Shown here: one piece after another, positions 1 through 7,732 of the stretch
Layout: each line of letters starts with the position of its first letter
Position numbering within the stretch: position 1 is the stretch's first letter
Source: an uncultured Porphyromonadaceae bacterium
GTDB taxonomy: Bacteria; Bacteroidota; Bacteroidia; Bacteroidales; Muribaculaceae
NCBI GenBank assembly: GCA_937901905.1
Contig: CALDIF010000071.1
Span: 1 to 44,966, forward strand
Direction: 5' to 3'
Length of the DNA stretch: 44,966 nt
The notes under the pieces: generated by a model
What the model saw: only the letters and a program-made list of their open reading frames with translations
The model's database searches: none
Told to the model about the DNA's origin: nothing
Program-made: the position numbers and the translations under genes

Positions 1-33
1 ACGTCTATCTCTCGTCAATGCGCGTAAATCTGT

Positions 34-60
34 AATTCGTGTAATTCGTGAAATTCGTAG
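34..60 (+). repeat. Dispersed period-9 repeat, copy 1
   Basis: Three tandem 9-base units of the form AATTCGTNN lie at 34-42, 43-51 and 52-60. They sit inside a longer block (9-58) that matches 43093-43142 without gaps at about 43 of 50 positions by eye. The copy lies downstream of the mutB terminator, outside any gene. The related copy at 44570-44596 is inverted and shares the flanking AGTTAATTT and TTTCTTGTCC pieces. No spacer structure as in CRISPR is present. Confidence 0.75.
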
Positions 61-130
61 TTAATTTCTTGTCCGACCTGTCGTGTCACGGTCGAGCATT
101 CGAGCGGTCGAATAATCAAGTTAACGAAGT

Positions 131-168
131 GAAAAAATACGAGAGACATCAATGAGATGTCTCTCGTA
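131..168 (-). terminator. Rho-independent terminator of mutAB
   Basis: A perfect 13-bp inverted repeat (138-150 with 156-168) encloses a 5-base loop. Read on the minus strand, the hairpin is followed directly by six T residues (137-132). It starts 27 bases past the mutB stop codon, so it most likely ends the mutA-mutB transcript. The plus-strand reading has A residues after the stem, so the terminator acts in one direction only. Confidence 0.88.
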
Positions 169-194
169 AAAAATACCTGACTCTGTACAGAGTC

Positions 195-2333
195 TTATTC
201 GGCATCGCCCAACAAAATGTCCATAATGGCGATTGCACTCTTCATGATGTTGGAGCCGGGACCGAAGATGGCTGCCACACCTGCCTTGTAGAGGAAGTCA
301 TAGTCCTGGGCAGGGATAACACCACCGGCGATAACAACAATATCCTCGCGCCCCAATTTGCGCAACTCTTCAATCACTTGAGGAATGAGGGTCTTGTGTC
401 CGGCAGCCAATGATGACACGCCCAACACGTCGACGTCGTTCTCAACGGCTTGACGAGCCGACTCCTCGGGAGTTTGGAACAACGGTCCCATATCCACGTC
501 GAAGCCACAGTCGGCATAGCCCGTGGCGACCACCTTGGCACCGCGGTCGTGACCGTCCTGACCCATCTTGGCAACCATGATGCGCGGTTGACGGCCCTCA
601 CGCTTGGCAAACAGCGATGTGAGTTCACGCGCCCGAGCGAGGTCGGGGTCGGATTGAGTTTCTGATGAATACACGCCTGAGATAGTTCTGATAATTGCTT
701 TATAACGTCCTACAATTTTCTCGCATGCGTCGGAGATCTCGCCCAGCGACGCGCGGTCTCGGGCTGCCTTGACAGCGAGTTCCAGCAGATTGCCCTCGCC
801 GGTTTCGACACAACGGGTAATCGCCTCGAGGTCGGCTTGAACGGCGGCTTCGTCGCGATTGGCGCGCAGGTGTTCCAAACCCTCAATTTGCTCACGCCGC
901 ACCTCGGTGTTATCAATCTCGAGAATATCAATCGGGTCTTCCTTGTCGAGGGCATATTTGTTAATGCCCACGATGGTTTGACGACCGCTGTCGATGCGGG
1001 CTTGAGTGCGAGCAGCGGCTTCTTCGATGCGCATCTTGGGCACGCCGGTTTCGATAGCCTTTGCCATACCGCCCAAGCGTTCAATCTCTTCGATGTGCTC
1101 CCATGCCTTGTGCACCAATTGGTCGGTAAGTGCCTCGACATAGTAGGAGCCTGCCCACGGGTCAATCGCCTTGGTGACGTAGGTCTCCTGTTGGATATAG
1201 ATTTGGGTGTTACGGGCGATACGCGCGCTGAAGTCGGTAGGCAACGCGATAGCCTCGTCAAGGGCGTTGGTGTGCAACGATTGGGTGTGACCCTGTGCGG
1301 CTGCCATAGCCTCGATACACGTGCGACCCACGTTGTTGAACGGGTCTTGTGCGGTGAGCGACCAACCGCTGGTCTGGCTGTGGGTGCGCAACGACATTGA
1401 CTTGGGGTTCTTGGCTCCGAAACTCTTGACAATCTTTGCCCACAACAAGCGCCCGGCACGCATCTTGGCAATCTCGGTAAAGAAATTCATTGAGATGCCC
1501 CAGAAGAACGACAAACGGGGTGCGAAAGCATCAACGTCAAGTCCCGCATTCACACCGGTGCGAATGTAGTCCATACCGTCGGCAAGCGTGTAGGCCAACT
1601 CAATGTCGGCTGTTGCACCGGCTTCCTGCATGTGATAACCCGAGATGGAAATGCTGTTGAACTTGGGCATGTACTTTGACGTGTATTCAAAGATGCCGGC
1701 GATGATGTCCATTGAGAACTTGGGCGGATAGATGTAGGTGTTACGCACCATGAACTCCTTGAGAATGTCGTTTTGTATCGTACCTGCCATCTCTTCGAGT
1801 TTGGCTCCTTGTTCCAGTCCGGCAACGATGTAGAATGCCATCACGGGCAGTACGGCTCCGTTCATGGTCATGGATACCGACATTTTGTTCAAGGGGATAC
1901 CGTCGAAGAGCACTTTCATGTCCTCGACCGAGCAGATTGACACACCCGCTTTACCCACATCACCCACCACACGAGGGTTATCGGCATTGTAACCGCGATG
2001 GGTAGGCAAGTCGAACGCGACCGACAGACCTTTTTGTCCCGAGGCGAGGTTGCGACGATAGAATGCGTTACTCTCGGCTGCGGTCGAGAAGCCGGCGTAT
2101 TGGCGCACTGTCCACGGGCGGAACGGGTACATCAAACTGTAAGGACCGCCGAGGAACGGCGGAATGCCGGCCACGTAATCAAGATGTTCGAGTCCCTCAA
2201 GATCCTCGCGAGTGTAAACGGGCTTGATGTCGAGCAACTCGGCATTTTTCCATGTGCTACCTGTGGCGAGTGGGGCTGCGGGCACGTCAAACAGCGTGCC
2301 GGCAATATCTATTGATTTGAAATCAGGTCTCAT
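195..2333 (-). CDS. mutB: Methylmalonyl-CoA mutase large (catalytic) subunit
   Basis: The 712-residue protein is the adenosylcobalamin-dependent catalytic subunit that interconverts succinyl-CoA and methylmalonyl-CoA in the cytoplasm, the central step of the succinate-propionate pathway. The N-terminal TIM barrel carries residues matching the known active site of the Propionibacterium enzyme with a constant offset of ten: Tyr79 (RQYAGF), Arg197 (VRNTY) and His234 (SGYHMQEAGA). The C-terminal cobalamin domain (about 580-712) has the DxHxxG motif as DGHDRG, with His595 as the predicted lower axial cobalt ligand. The length is normal for the family. The ATG lies seven bases after the mutA stop, so the two subunits are co-transcribed as in most heterodimeric mutases. 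No MeaB chaperone or methylmalonyl-CoA epimerase gene follows; a terminator does. Confidence 0.98.
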   Translation of the reverse strand: MRPDFKSIDIAGTLFDVPAAPLATGSTWKNAELLDIKPVYTREDLEGLEHLDYVAGIPPFLGGPYSLMYPFRPWTVRQYAGFSTAAESNAFYRRNLASGQKGLSVAFDLPTHRGYNADNPRVVGDVGKAGVSICSVEDMKVLFDGIPLNKMSVSMTMNGAVLPVMAFYIVAGLEQGAKLEEMAGTIQNDILKEFMVRNTYIYPPKFSMDIIAGIFEYTSKYMPKFNSISISGYHMQEAGATADIELAYTLADGMDYIRTGVNAGLDVDAFAPRLSFFWGISMNFFTEIAKMRAGRLLWAKIVKSFGAKNPKSMSLRTHSQTSGWSLTAQDPFNNVGRTCIEAMAAAQGHTQSLHTNALDEAIALPTDFSARIARNTQIYIQQETYVTKAIDPWAGSYYVEALTDQLVHKAWEHIEEIERLGGMAKAIETGVPKMRIEEAAARTQARIDSGRQTIVGINKYALDKEDPIDILEIDNTEVRREQIEGLEHLRANRDEAAVQADLEAITRCVETGEGNLLELAVKAARDRASLGEISDACEKIVGRYKAIIRTISGVYSSETQSDPDLARARELTSLFAKREGRQPRIMVAKMGQDGHDRGAKVVATGYADCGFDVDMGPLFQTPEESARQAVENDVDVLGVSSLAAGHKTLIPQVIEELRKLGREDIVVIAGGVIPAQDYDFLYKAGVAAIFGPGSNIMKSAIAIMDILLGDAE

Positions 2334-2340
2334 TGTCGTC

Positions 2341-4182
2341 TCATTTTAGCAGTTTGTCATTAAACGCCTTGAGCGTGGCAAGCACGTTAGAGCGCACGTT
2401 GATGAAATCGTTTACGCCCATTGCTTTGAACTCGTCGGTCTCGGGACCGGCAAGCACGAGTTCGGCACGTCCCGCCAACTCGGTAACCAATTGCGGAATT
2501 AACTCGGCATACTCGTCATCGCTCGAACAGAGTACCACGATGTCGGCTTTCTTGTCCATAGCGGCGGCAACGCCCTCGGCAACAGTCTTGAAACCGTTGT
2601 TGTCAATGAGTTCATACCCGGCACAAGCGAAGAAGTTACATGCAAACTGTGCACGGGCAAGGCGCATGGCGAGGTTACCGATGGTGAGCATGAATGCTTT
2701 GGGCTTGTGAGCCGCGTGCTCAACGGCGAGGCGGATAGTCTCGAATTGGCTTGCCAAACGCTCGCGGTTGAGTTCCACGCCACCTTGCTCATGATGGCAA
2801 GCGCAGGCACACTGCGGTGCGGCATCGGCCTTGTCGGCAGCGGTCTCGGTGAAGTTGGGGAATTGGTTGGTTCCCAACAACTGCTCGCGACGCTTGGCAA
2901 CCTTGTCCATGCGTGCCGCAGCCGTTGCGTTCACCGCCGTAGTGACCTCTCCGGAGTCGGCCAGTGCCTTGAAACCGCCCTTTTCCTCAATGTCAAGGAA
3001 CAGTTTCCACGCTTGACCGGCAAGTGACGAGGTGAGCATCTCAATGTAATAGGAACCTCCGGCAGGGTCAACAACCTTGTCAAGGTGGCTCTCCTCTTGA
3101 AGTAATATCTGCTGGTTGCGTGCGATGCGCTCTCCGAAGTCGTCACTTGCCTTGTAGGGTGCGTCGAACGGAGTGACCACGATAGAGTGTACACCGGCAA
3201 GGGCTGCACTCATCGCTTCGGTCTGGGTGCGCAGCAGATTGACGTAACTGTCGAACAACGTCATGTTGAAACGCGTGGTCTCGGCATTGACTATCATCTT
3301 GCAAGCGCAGTCACACTCGGGCTTGTATTGCTTGACGATAGCCGCCCACAAGTAACGCGCGGCACGGAACTTGGCGATTTCCATGAAGTAGACGGTGCTC
3401 ACGCCCATGTTGAACTTGATGCGGTGAGCAACCTCGTCGGCTGTGAAACCGGCATCGGTGAGCAATGCCAACCACTCGTTGCCCCATGCCAAGGCGTAGC
3501 CCAACTCTTGATAGATATAGGCACCGGCATTGGCAAGCAACACGCTGTCAACGCTCAACACACGCAGGTGCTTGACCGGAGCAACAACCTTGAGCAACTC
3601 CGATGCCAATTCCGCGATGTCGCCGGGGAAAGCAATACCATGCTTGATGGGACGCTTGAAAGGATCGAAGTTAATAGAGCCGTTGAAAGTCTCCTCGGCT
3701 TTAGCCTCGGCGATAATGTCAACCAACCGGCGAGCGATGCCGAGAGCCGTGCGCGGGCAGCACACGAAGTTAAGTTCTACAGCGGGCAAATAGATGTCCT
3801 TTAACAGTGCCTTGAGGTCCGGTTCTTCACCGTGTTTAATGAGAAAACCGAGTGAGGTTACACCCTTGTTGAGCGCTTCCAAAGCCTTGGCATTGGCTGC
3901 AACCACATCATCAACCGTGATGTCCTGGCGCACAAGCCACTCGTTGGTAGTGTCGCTGTTTCCTCGCATGAACGGGAATTGACCGGGCAATGAACGTGTT
4001 GATGCCATGTTCTCAATGTCAACGCGACGATACAAGGGTTGCACGTTGAAACCCTCGTTAGTGCGCCACACCATCTTTTTGTCAAAGTCAGCCCCTTTGA
4101 GGTCGACCTCTGCCTTGGCGCGCCACTCCTCGGGCGTGATCGGTGGGAACATGTCGAACAATTTCTGTCGTTCTTGTGTCAT
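2341..4182 (-). CDS. mutA: Methylmalonyl-CoA mutase small subunit
   Basis: The 613-residue protein is the non-catalytic partner of MutB in the heterodimer. It keeps the barrel-plus-cobalamin-domain plan, but the C-terminal domain lacks the DxHxxG cobalt-ligand motif, as is usual for MutA. I chose the ATG at 4182 (MTQERQKLFD) rather than the in-frame ATG at 4245. The latter overlaps the -7 promoter element, and the intervening 21 residues do not look like the family. The leader from the predicted promoter is therefore only about 55-60 bases, too short for a cobalamin riboswitch. Odd features are two CxCxC clusters, Cys290/292/294 inside the barrel region and Cys458/460/462 followed by two His in the interdomain linker. 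Confidence 0.96.
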   Translation of the reverse strand: MTQERQKLFDMFPPITPEEWRAKAEVDLKGADFDKKMVWRTNEGFNVQPLYRRVDIENMASTRSLPGQFPFMRGNSDTTNEWLVRQDITVDDVVAANAKALEALNKGVTSLGFLIKHGEEPDLKALLKDIYLPAVELNFVCCPRTALGIARRLVDIIAEAKAEETFNGSINFDPFKRPIKHGIAFPGDIAELASELLKVVAPVKHLRVLSVDSVLLANAGAYIYQELGYALAWGNEWLALLTDAGFTADEVAHRIKFNMGVSTVYFMEIAKFRAARYLWAAIVKQYKPECDCACKMIVNAETTRFNMTLFDSYVNLLRTQTEAMSAALAGVHSIVVTPFDAPYKASDDFGERIARNQQILLQEESHLDKVVDPAGGSYYIEMLTSSLAGQAWKLFLDIEEKGGFKALADSGEVTTAVNATAAARMDKVAKRREQLLGTNQFPNFTETAADKADAAPQCACACHHEQGGVELNRERLASQFETIRLAVEHAAHKPKAFMLTIGNLAMRLARAQFACNFFACAGYELIDNNGFKTVAEGVAAAMDKKADIVVLCSSDDEYAELIPQLVTELAGRAELVLAGPETDEFKAMGVNDFINVRSNVLATLKAFNDKLLK

Positions 4183-4242
4183 AATGAGTTTATTAAATAT
4201 AGTAACTTGTTGTTTGTTTCCTAATGTATCAGTTTGAACATG

Positions 4243-4274
4243 CAAAGGTACAAAAACAATATTTGCTATGCAAA
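4243..4274 (-). promoter_or_regulatory. Bacteroidetes-type promoter for mutAB
   Basis: Read on the minus strand, TTTG (4274-4271) is followed by exactly 20 bases and then TACCTTTG (4250-4243). This matches the Bacteroidetes primary sigma consensus TTTG, 19-21 bases, TAnnTTTG at every defined base. The mutA ATG lies about 60 bases downstream. Confidence 0.88.
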
Positions 4275-4347
4275 TTTACTCAATAGACCGAATGTGGAAT
4301 TTTATCCGGGTAAAACCTGTAATACTCCGGTTCAAGCGTTGGCGGTC

Positions 4348-4376
4348 GTCACCGTGAGTCGGGCTGCATCGGTGAC
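4348..4376. promoter_or_regulatory. Inverted repeat between divergent promoters, possible operator
   Basis: GTCACCG (4348-4354) and CGGTGAC (4370-4376) form a perfect 7-bp inverted repeat with a 15-base centre. It lies between the minus-strand mutAB promoter and the plus-strand promoter of the DUF1599 operon, ending five bases before the latter's -33 element. The placement would suit a regulator binding site or a short hairpin. No regulator gene is encoded nearby, so function is inference. Confidence 0.4.
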
Positions 4377-4381
4377 AACGA

Positions 4382-4413
4382 TTTGTGTAATTACGAGGGA
4401 ATTTGTACCTTTG
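4382..4413 (+). promoter_or_regulatory. Bacteroidetes-type promoter for the DUF1599-DoxX operon
   Basis: TTTG (4382-4385), 20 bases, then TACCTTTG (4406-4413) match the consensus fully. The ATG of the DUF1599 gene lies 24 bases past the -7 box, which supports starting that gene at 4438 rather than at the upstream in-frame ATG at 4234. Confidence 0.88.
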
Positions 4414-4437
4414 CAAACAATACTCGAATTAACTGAA

Positions 4438-4989
4438 ATGACAGGTAAAACAAGAGAACAATATGATGCTGTTGTGTCGCGGTGTCGTCGCACGTTTATC
4501 GCCAAAATGGGGGACTACGGTCCGTCGTGGCGCTTGATGCGTCCGTCAACTGTGACCGACCAGATTTTTATCAAGGCTGCTCGCATTCGCCAGTTGGAAA
4601 CATCGGGCGTGACAGCCGTCGGTGAGGGTGTCGAGCCTGAGTTCATGGCGATTATCAACTATGGCATCGTAGGCATGATACAACTGGAACAGCCGTCCAC
4701 CCTCGCCATTGATATGAGTGCCGATGAGGCTTTGGCTGAGTACGACAACCACATCACCGCCACGCGCGACTTGATGCTTGCCAAGAACACCGATTACAAC
4801 GAGGCATGGCGCGATATGCTCGTGAGTAGTTTCACCGACATTATTCTCACTAAGTTAATACGTGTGAAGCACATTGAGGCTAATGCCGGTGTGACAGCGG
4901 TAAGTGAGGGCATTGCCTCCAATTATCAGGACATGATCAATTATGCCGTGTTTGCATTAATCAAACTCGGCGAGGTCGCGGTACGATGA
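4438..4989 (+). CDS. DUF1599 (Nmad1-like) domain protein, two internal repeats
   Basis: The 183-residue cytoplasmic protein consists of two homologous halves, about residues 9-84 and 102-178. Each has a Tyr-Asp start, a KxxDYxxxW segment (KMGDYGPSW, KNTDYNEAW), a TDxIxxKxxRxxxxE helix and a GVTAVxEG turn. I recognise the family as DUF1599, a Bacteroidetes-typical group that has been linked to nucleotide or DNA modification on comparative grounds only; no activity can be read from the sequence. The ATG at 4438 is chosen because a full-consensus promoter ends 24 bases upstream. The stop overlaps the start of the next gene (ATGA), so translation is probably coupled to the DoxX-like membrane protein. 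Confidence 0.85.
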   Translation: MTGKTREQYDAVVSRCRRTFIAKMGDYGPSWRLMRPSTVTDQIFIKAARIRQLETSGVTAVGEGVEPEFMAIINYGIVGMIQLEQPSTLAIDMSADEALAEYDNHITATRDLMLAKNTDYNEAWRDMLVSSFTDIILTKLIRVKHIEANAGVTAVSEGIASNYQDMINYAVFALIKLGEVAVR

Positions 4990-6284
4990 GTGAGACCATT
5001 GACAGTCGGTCGTGGCGACAACGTGTTGCCGTGTCGGCATTGCGCCTGTGTGTGGGCGCGGTGTTCGCTTTCTCGGGCTTTGTCAAGGCGGTTGACCCCT
5101 ACGGCAGTTATTACAAGATTACCGAATATCTCCACGCCCTTGGGTGGGAGAGCCTGTTGGGACTGGCTCTCTTCGGAGCCGTGATGCTTGCAGCGGTGGA
5201 GTTTGCCTTGGGGGTGATGACAATAACCGGCACCCACAGGCGAGTGACACCACTGCTGATGTTGTTGCTGTTGCTCGTGATGACACCGTTGACGCTTTGG
5301 CTCGCTGTGACCGATATGGTGAAAGACTGCGGCTGTTTCGGCGACGCGTGGCACATGTCCAATACCGCAACGTTTGTCAAGAATGTCGTCTTACTGGTCG
5401 GTGTCGTCTTGCTACTCAAGTATAACAAGCGCGTGGTCGGGGTGTATAGTCCTGTTGTCCATTGGTTTGTGACGATGCTTGCGTTGTCGTTGCCGTTGGC
5501 GGTTTCGTACGTCGGTTATTTTATTCAACCGGGTATAGACTTTCGTCCCTATCCGGTAGGCACGCATTTGGTCCCGACCGGCACCGAACCCGATGATAGT
5601 GATTATCTGTTTACCTATGAGCGCGACGGCGTGCGCCAAGACTTCTCTATTGACTCCTTGCCCGATGATGAGGACGGTTGGATTTATGTAGAGCGCCGTG
5701 TTGCGGGTCCCGCTATAAAAGCCGATAGTGATGCCGAAAGTTTCACGTTGCGCGATGTCAAGACGGTAGCCGATGTCAGTGCCGATGTCTTGACCGACAC
5801 TGCCGACGTGATACTGTTGCTGTTCCCGAACTTGACCACAGTGAGTGCCGCTCACACCTATTCGCTCAACCGCCTTACCGACATCGCTCATGCCGATAGT
5901 GTGGCGGTGGCGGGTGTTACCGGTGCCGGCGAACACGAGATTGAAATGTGGGGCGATATTTCGATGGCCGACTACACGATGTATCGCGCCGATGATAGCG
6001 ATGTGAAGATGTTGGCGCGTGGAAACCCGGCGGTTGTCTTCGTTCATCGCGGGCGCATCGTGTGGAAGTCCACCTTGTCGTGGCTTGAAAGTATTGATGC
6101 GTTCGACGGGTCGGTGCCACTTGTCCGTCTCGGTGATAAAATCAATGTTGACGACATGGTGGGTTGGCTGTTTTTCACTTGGTTGACGTTGATGACGGTG
6201 TTGGCAATATTGAACCGTGTGCCCGTGTTTTTAATGCGGTGCCTCGCGCGTGGGCGCGAACAACAAGGCGAGACCGTTGCTTGA
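4986..6284 (+). CDS. DoxX/MauE-like membrane protein (BT_3928-type family)
   Basis: The 432-residue inner-membrane protein begins with a DoxX/MauE-like four-helix region (about 10-145) that includes SGFVKAVDPYGSYYKI and the conserved CGCFGD motif. A central soluble part (about 180-390) follows, then a last membrane helix (about 395-415). The soluble part ends in a stretch reminiscent of a thioredoxin fold (PAVVFVHRGRIVWK) but has no CxxC pair. MauE and DoxX relatives act in periplasmic redox or disulfide processes, so a redox-related role is plausible but not shown. The start overlaps the stop of the DUF1599 gene by four bases (ATGA). From memory, tpiA often follows this pair in Bacteroides; here panC follows, behind its own promoter. 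Confidence 0.82.
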   Translation: MSETIDSRSWRQRVAVSALRLCVGAVFAFSGFVKAVDPYGSYYKITEYLHALGWESLLGLALFGAVMLAAVEFALGVMTITGTHRRVTPLLMLLLLLVMTPLTLWLAVTDMVKDCGCFGDAWHMSNTATFVKNVVLLVGVVLLLKYNKRVVGVYSPVVHWFVTMLALSLPLAVSYVGYFIQPGIDFRPYPVGTHLVPTGTEPDDSDYLFTYERDGVRQDFSIDSLPDDEDGWIYVERRVAGPAIKADSDAESFTLRDVKTVADVSADVLTDTADVILLLFPNLTTVSAAHTYSLNRLTDIAHADSVAVAGVTGAGEHEIEMWGDISMADYTMYRADDSDVKMLARGNPAVVFVHRGRIVWKSTLSWLESIDAFDGSVPLVRLGDKINVDDMVGWLFFTWLTLMTVLAILNRVPVFLMRCLARGREQQGETVA

Positions 6285-6307
6285 TAATAAAAAAAATACT
6301 ACCTTTG
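6276..6307 (+). promoter_or_regulatory. Bacteroidetes-type promoter for panC
   Basis: A full TACCTTTG box (6300-6307) is preceded, at a 20-base spacing, by GTTG (6276-6279), three of four matches to the -33 TTTG. The -33 element lies inside the last codons of the DoxX-like gene. The leader to the panC ATG is about 105 bases. Confidence 0.72.
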
Positions 6308-6376
6308 CGGCGATTTTTTTCGTCGAGCGGACAACGATAAAAATGCGTGATGTCGCTTGTGAAATAATAGAAACGC

Positions 6377-6396
6377 GTTGCTGACACCTCAGCAAC
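6377..6396 (+). promoter_or_regulatory. Hairpin in the panC 5' leader
   Basis: GTTGCTG (6377-6383) and CAGCAAC (6390-6396) form a perfect 7-bp stem with a six-base loop, ending 23 bases before the panC ATG. No T-run follows, so it is not a classic terminator. It could influence translation initiation or mRNA stability; function is inference. Confidence 0.4.
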
Positions 6397-6419
6397 AGTA
6401 TTAAACAGACAGTTATAAA

Positions 6420-7280
6420 ATGAAGATTATCAATCGTGTCGATGATTTGCGCGACCTTGTAGCCGAGGCTCGTAAGGCGGGCAAAACCATCGGTTTGGTT
6501 CCGACAATGGGTGCGCTGCACCCCGGACACTTATCGCTGGTTGAGAGGGCGCGCCTCGACACTGACCTCGTTGTGGTCAGCGTGTTCCTCAACCCCACCC
6601 AGTTCAATAATCCCGAGGACTTGCGCACCTATCCTCGCACCGTCGAGGCCGATGTCGCCCTGTTAGAGCAAGCGGGCGTTGACATCGCATTTGTCCCGAC
6701 TGTTGAACAAATGTATCCCGAGCCTGACGAACGCGTGTTCGACCTCGGCAACGTGATGCGTGTTATGGAGGGCGAGATGCGTCCGGGTCACTTCAACGGA
6801 GTGTGTCAAGTGGTGAGTAAATTGTTTGAAATGTCTCAAGCCACTCATGCCTATTTCGGAGAGAAAGACTTCCAGCAAATCGCTGTGGTTCGCGCGATGG
6901 CAAAGCAAATGGGCTTCGACCTCGAAATCATCTCCTGCCCGGTAGTGCGCGAGAGCGACGGGCTGGCTCGCAGCAGCCGTAACGTCCGTCTTACCCCCGA
7001 AGCGCGACGGGTCGCACCTGCCATCTATGCCACATTAAAGGCAAGTATCGACTTTGCTCGCCACCACACCGTGCAACAAACCGTCGATTGGGTGACGGCA
7101 ACCATCAATGCTTATCCCGAGATGGAAGTTGAGTACTACTCCGTTGTTGACGGAGTGACCTTGGAACCGGTTTCGACATGGGACGACAGCAACTACATTG
7201 TAGGCTGTATAACCGTGTACTGCGGTGATGTGCGCGAAATCGACAATATAACTTACCGCAAGGTTGTCAATCCTCGCTGA
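6420..7280 (+). CDS. panC: Pantothenate synthetase (pantoate--beta-alanine ligase)
   Basis: The 286-residue cytoplasmic enzyme joins pantoate and beta-alanine with ATP to give pantothenate, the CoA precursor. The sequence shows the cytidylyltransferase-fold nucleotide-binding motif HPGH (34-37), the RPGHF pantoate-loop segment (121-125), GEKDFQQ (147-153) and the SSRN segment (185-188), all conserved in PanC. The length is typical. It has its own promoter and a hairpin-bearing leader, and is followed eight bases later by panD, whose product makes one of its substrates, so the pair is a two-gene biosynthetic operon. panB (ketopantoate hydroxymethyltransferase) is not in the window. Confidence 0.98.
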   Translation: MKIINRVDDLRDLVAEARKAGKTIGLVPTMGALHPGHLSLVERARLDTDLVVVSVFLNPTQFNNPEDLRTYPRTVEADVALLEQAGVDIAFVPTVEQMYPEPDERVFDLGNVMRVMEGEMRPGHFNGVCQVVSKLFEMSQATHAYFGEKDFQQIAVVRAMAKQMGFDLEIISCPVVRESDGLARSSRNVRLTPEARRVAPAIYATLKASIDFARHHTVQQTVDWVTATINAYPEMEVEYYSVVDGVTLEPVSTWDDSNYIVGCITVYCGDVREIDNITYRKVVNPR

Positions 7281-7288
7281 GTAGAGCC

Positions 7289-7639
7289 ATGTTGATACAA
7301 GTAGTAAAGTCCAAGATTCATCGTGTGACGGTGACAGCAGCCAATCTCGACTATATAGGCAGTATCACCATTGATCGCGACCTGATGGATGCCGCCGGCA
7401 TCGTGGAAGGCGAGCGTGTGTTCATCGTGGATAACAACAATGGCGAGCGTCTCGACACCTATGTTATCGCAGGCGACAGAGCCTCCGGTGAAATTTGTCT
7501 CAACGGCGCTGCGGCACGGCGCGTGCAGCCCGGTGACATTGTCATCATCATGGCTTACGCTCTGATGACACCCGATGAGGCTCGTGAATTCAAACCGCAA
7601 GTGGTTTTCCCCGACACCCGGACCAATCGTTTGATTTAA
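7289..7639 (+). CDS. panD: Aspartate 1-decarboxylase precursor
   Basis: The 116-residue proenzyme decarboxylates L-aspartate to beta-alanine, which the adjacent PanC consumes. It is a pyruvoyl enzyme made by self-cleavage between Gly24 and Ser25, visible here in YIGSIT, which would give a 24-residue beta chain and a 92-residue alpha chain. Conserved YVIAGDRASGEICLNGAAAR surrounds the active-site region (about 48-70). Size and start (MLIQVVKSKIHRV) match the family exactly. The spacing of eight bases after panC indicates one transcript. Confidence 0.98.
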   Translation: MLIQVVKSKIHRVTVTAANLDYIGSITIDRDLMDAAGIVEGERVFIVDNNNGERLDTYVIAGDRASGEICLNGAAARRVQPGDIVIIMAYALMTPDEAREFKPQVVFPDTRTNRLI

Positions 7640-7732
7640 CGGCTGAGCGCGACAAGGTCGGGATAACCGCGATTGTAACAGAATAAGAACAAAATCAGGC
7701 GCATTACAGGTGCGCAAAACACTAATACAACA

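Noticed and set aside
34..60. CRISPR array
   Set aside because: The 9-base units are directly adjacent with no spacers, and no cas gene occurs in the window.
3187..3804. Open frame of 205 codons antisense to mutA
   Set aside because: It mirrors the codon pattern of mutA, has no recognisable domain and no promoter; the same holds for the 187-codon frame antisense to mutB (837-1400).
4183..4242. Cobalamin riboswitch before mutA
   Set aside because: The leader between the predicted promoter and the ATG is about 60 bases, too short, and no B12-box is visible.
7699..7715. GCGCA/TGCGC hairpin before ffh as a terminator
   Set aside because: The stem is only 5 bp and is followed by A residues, not T.
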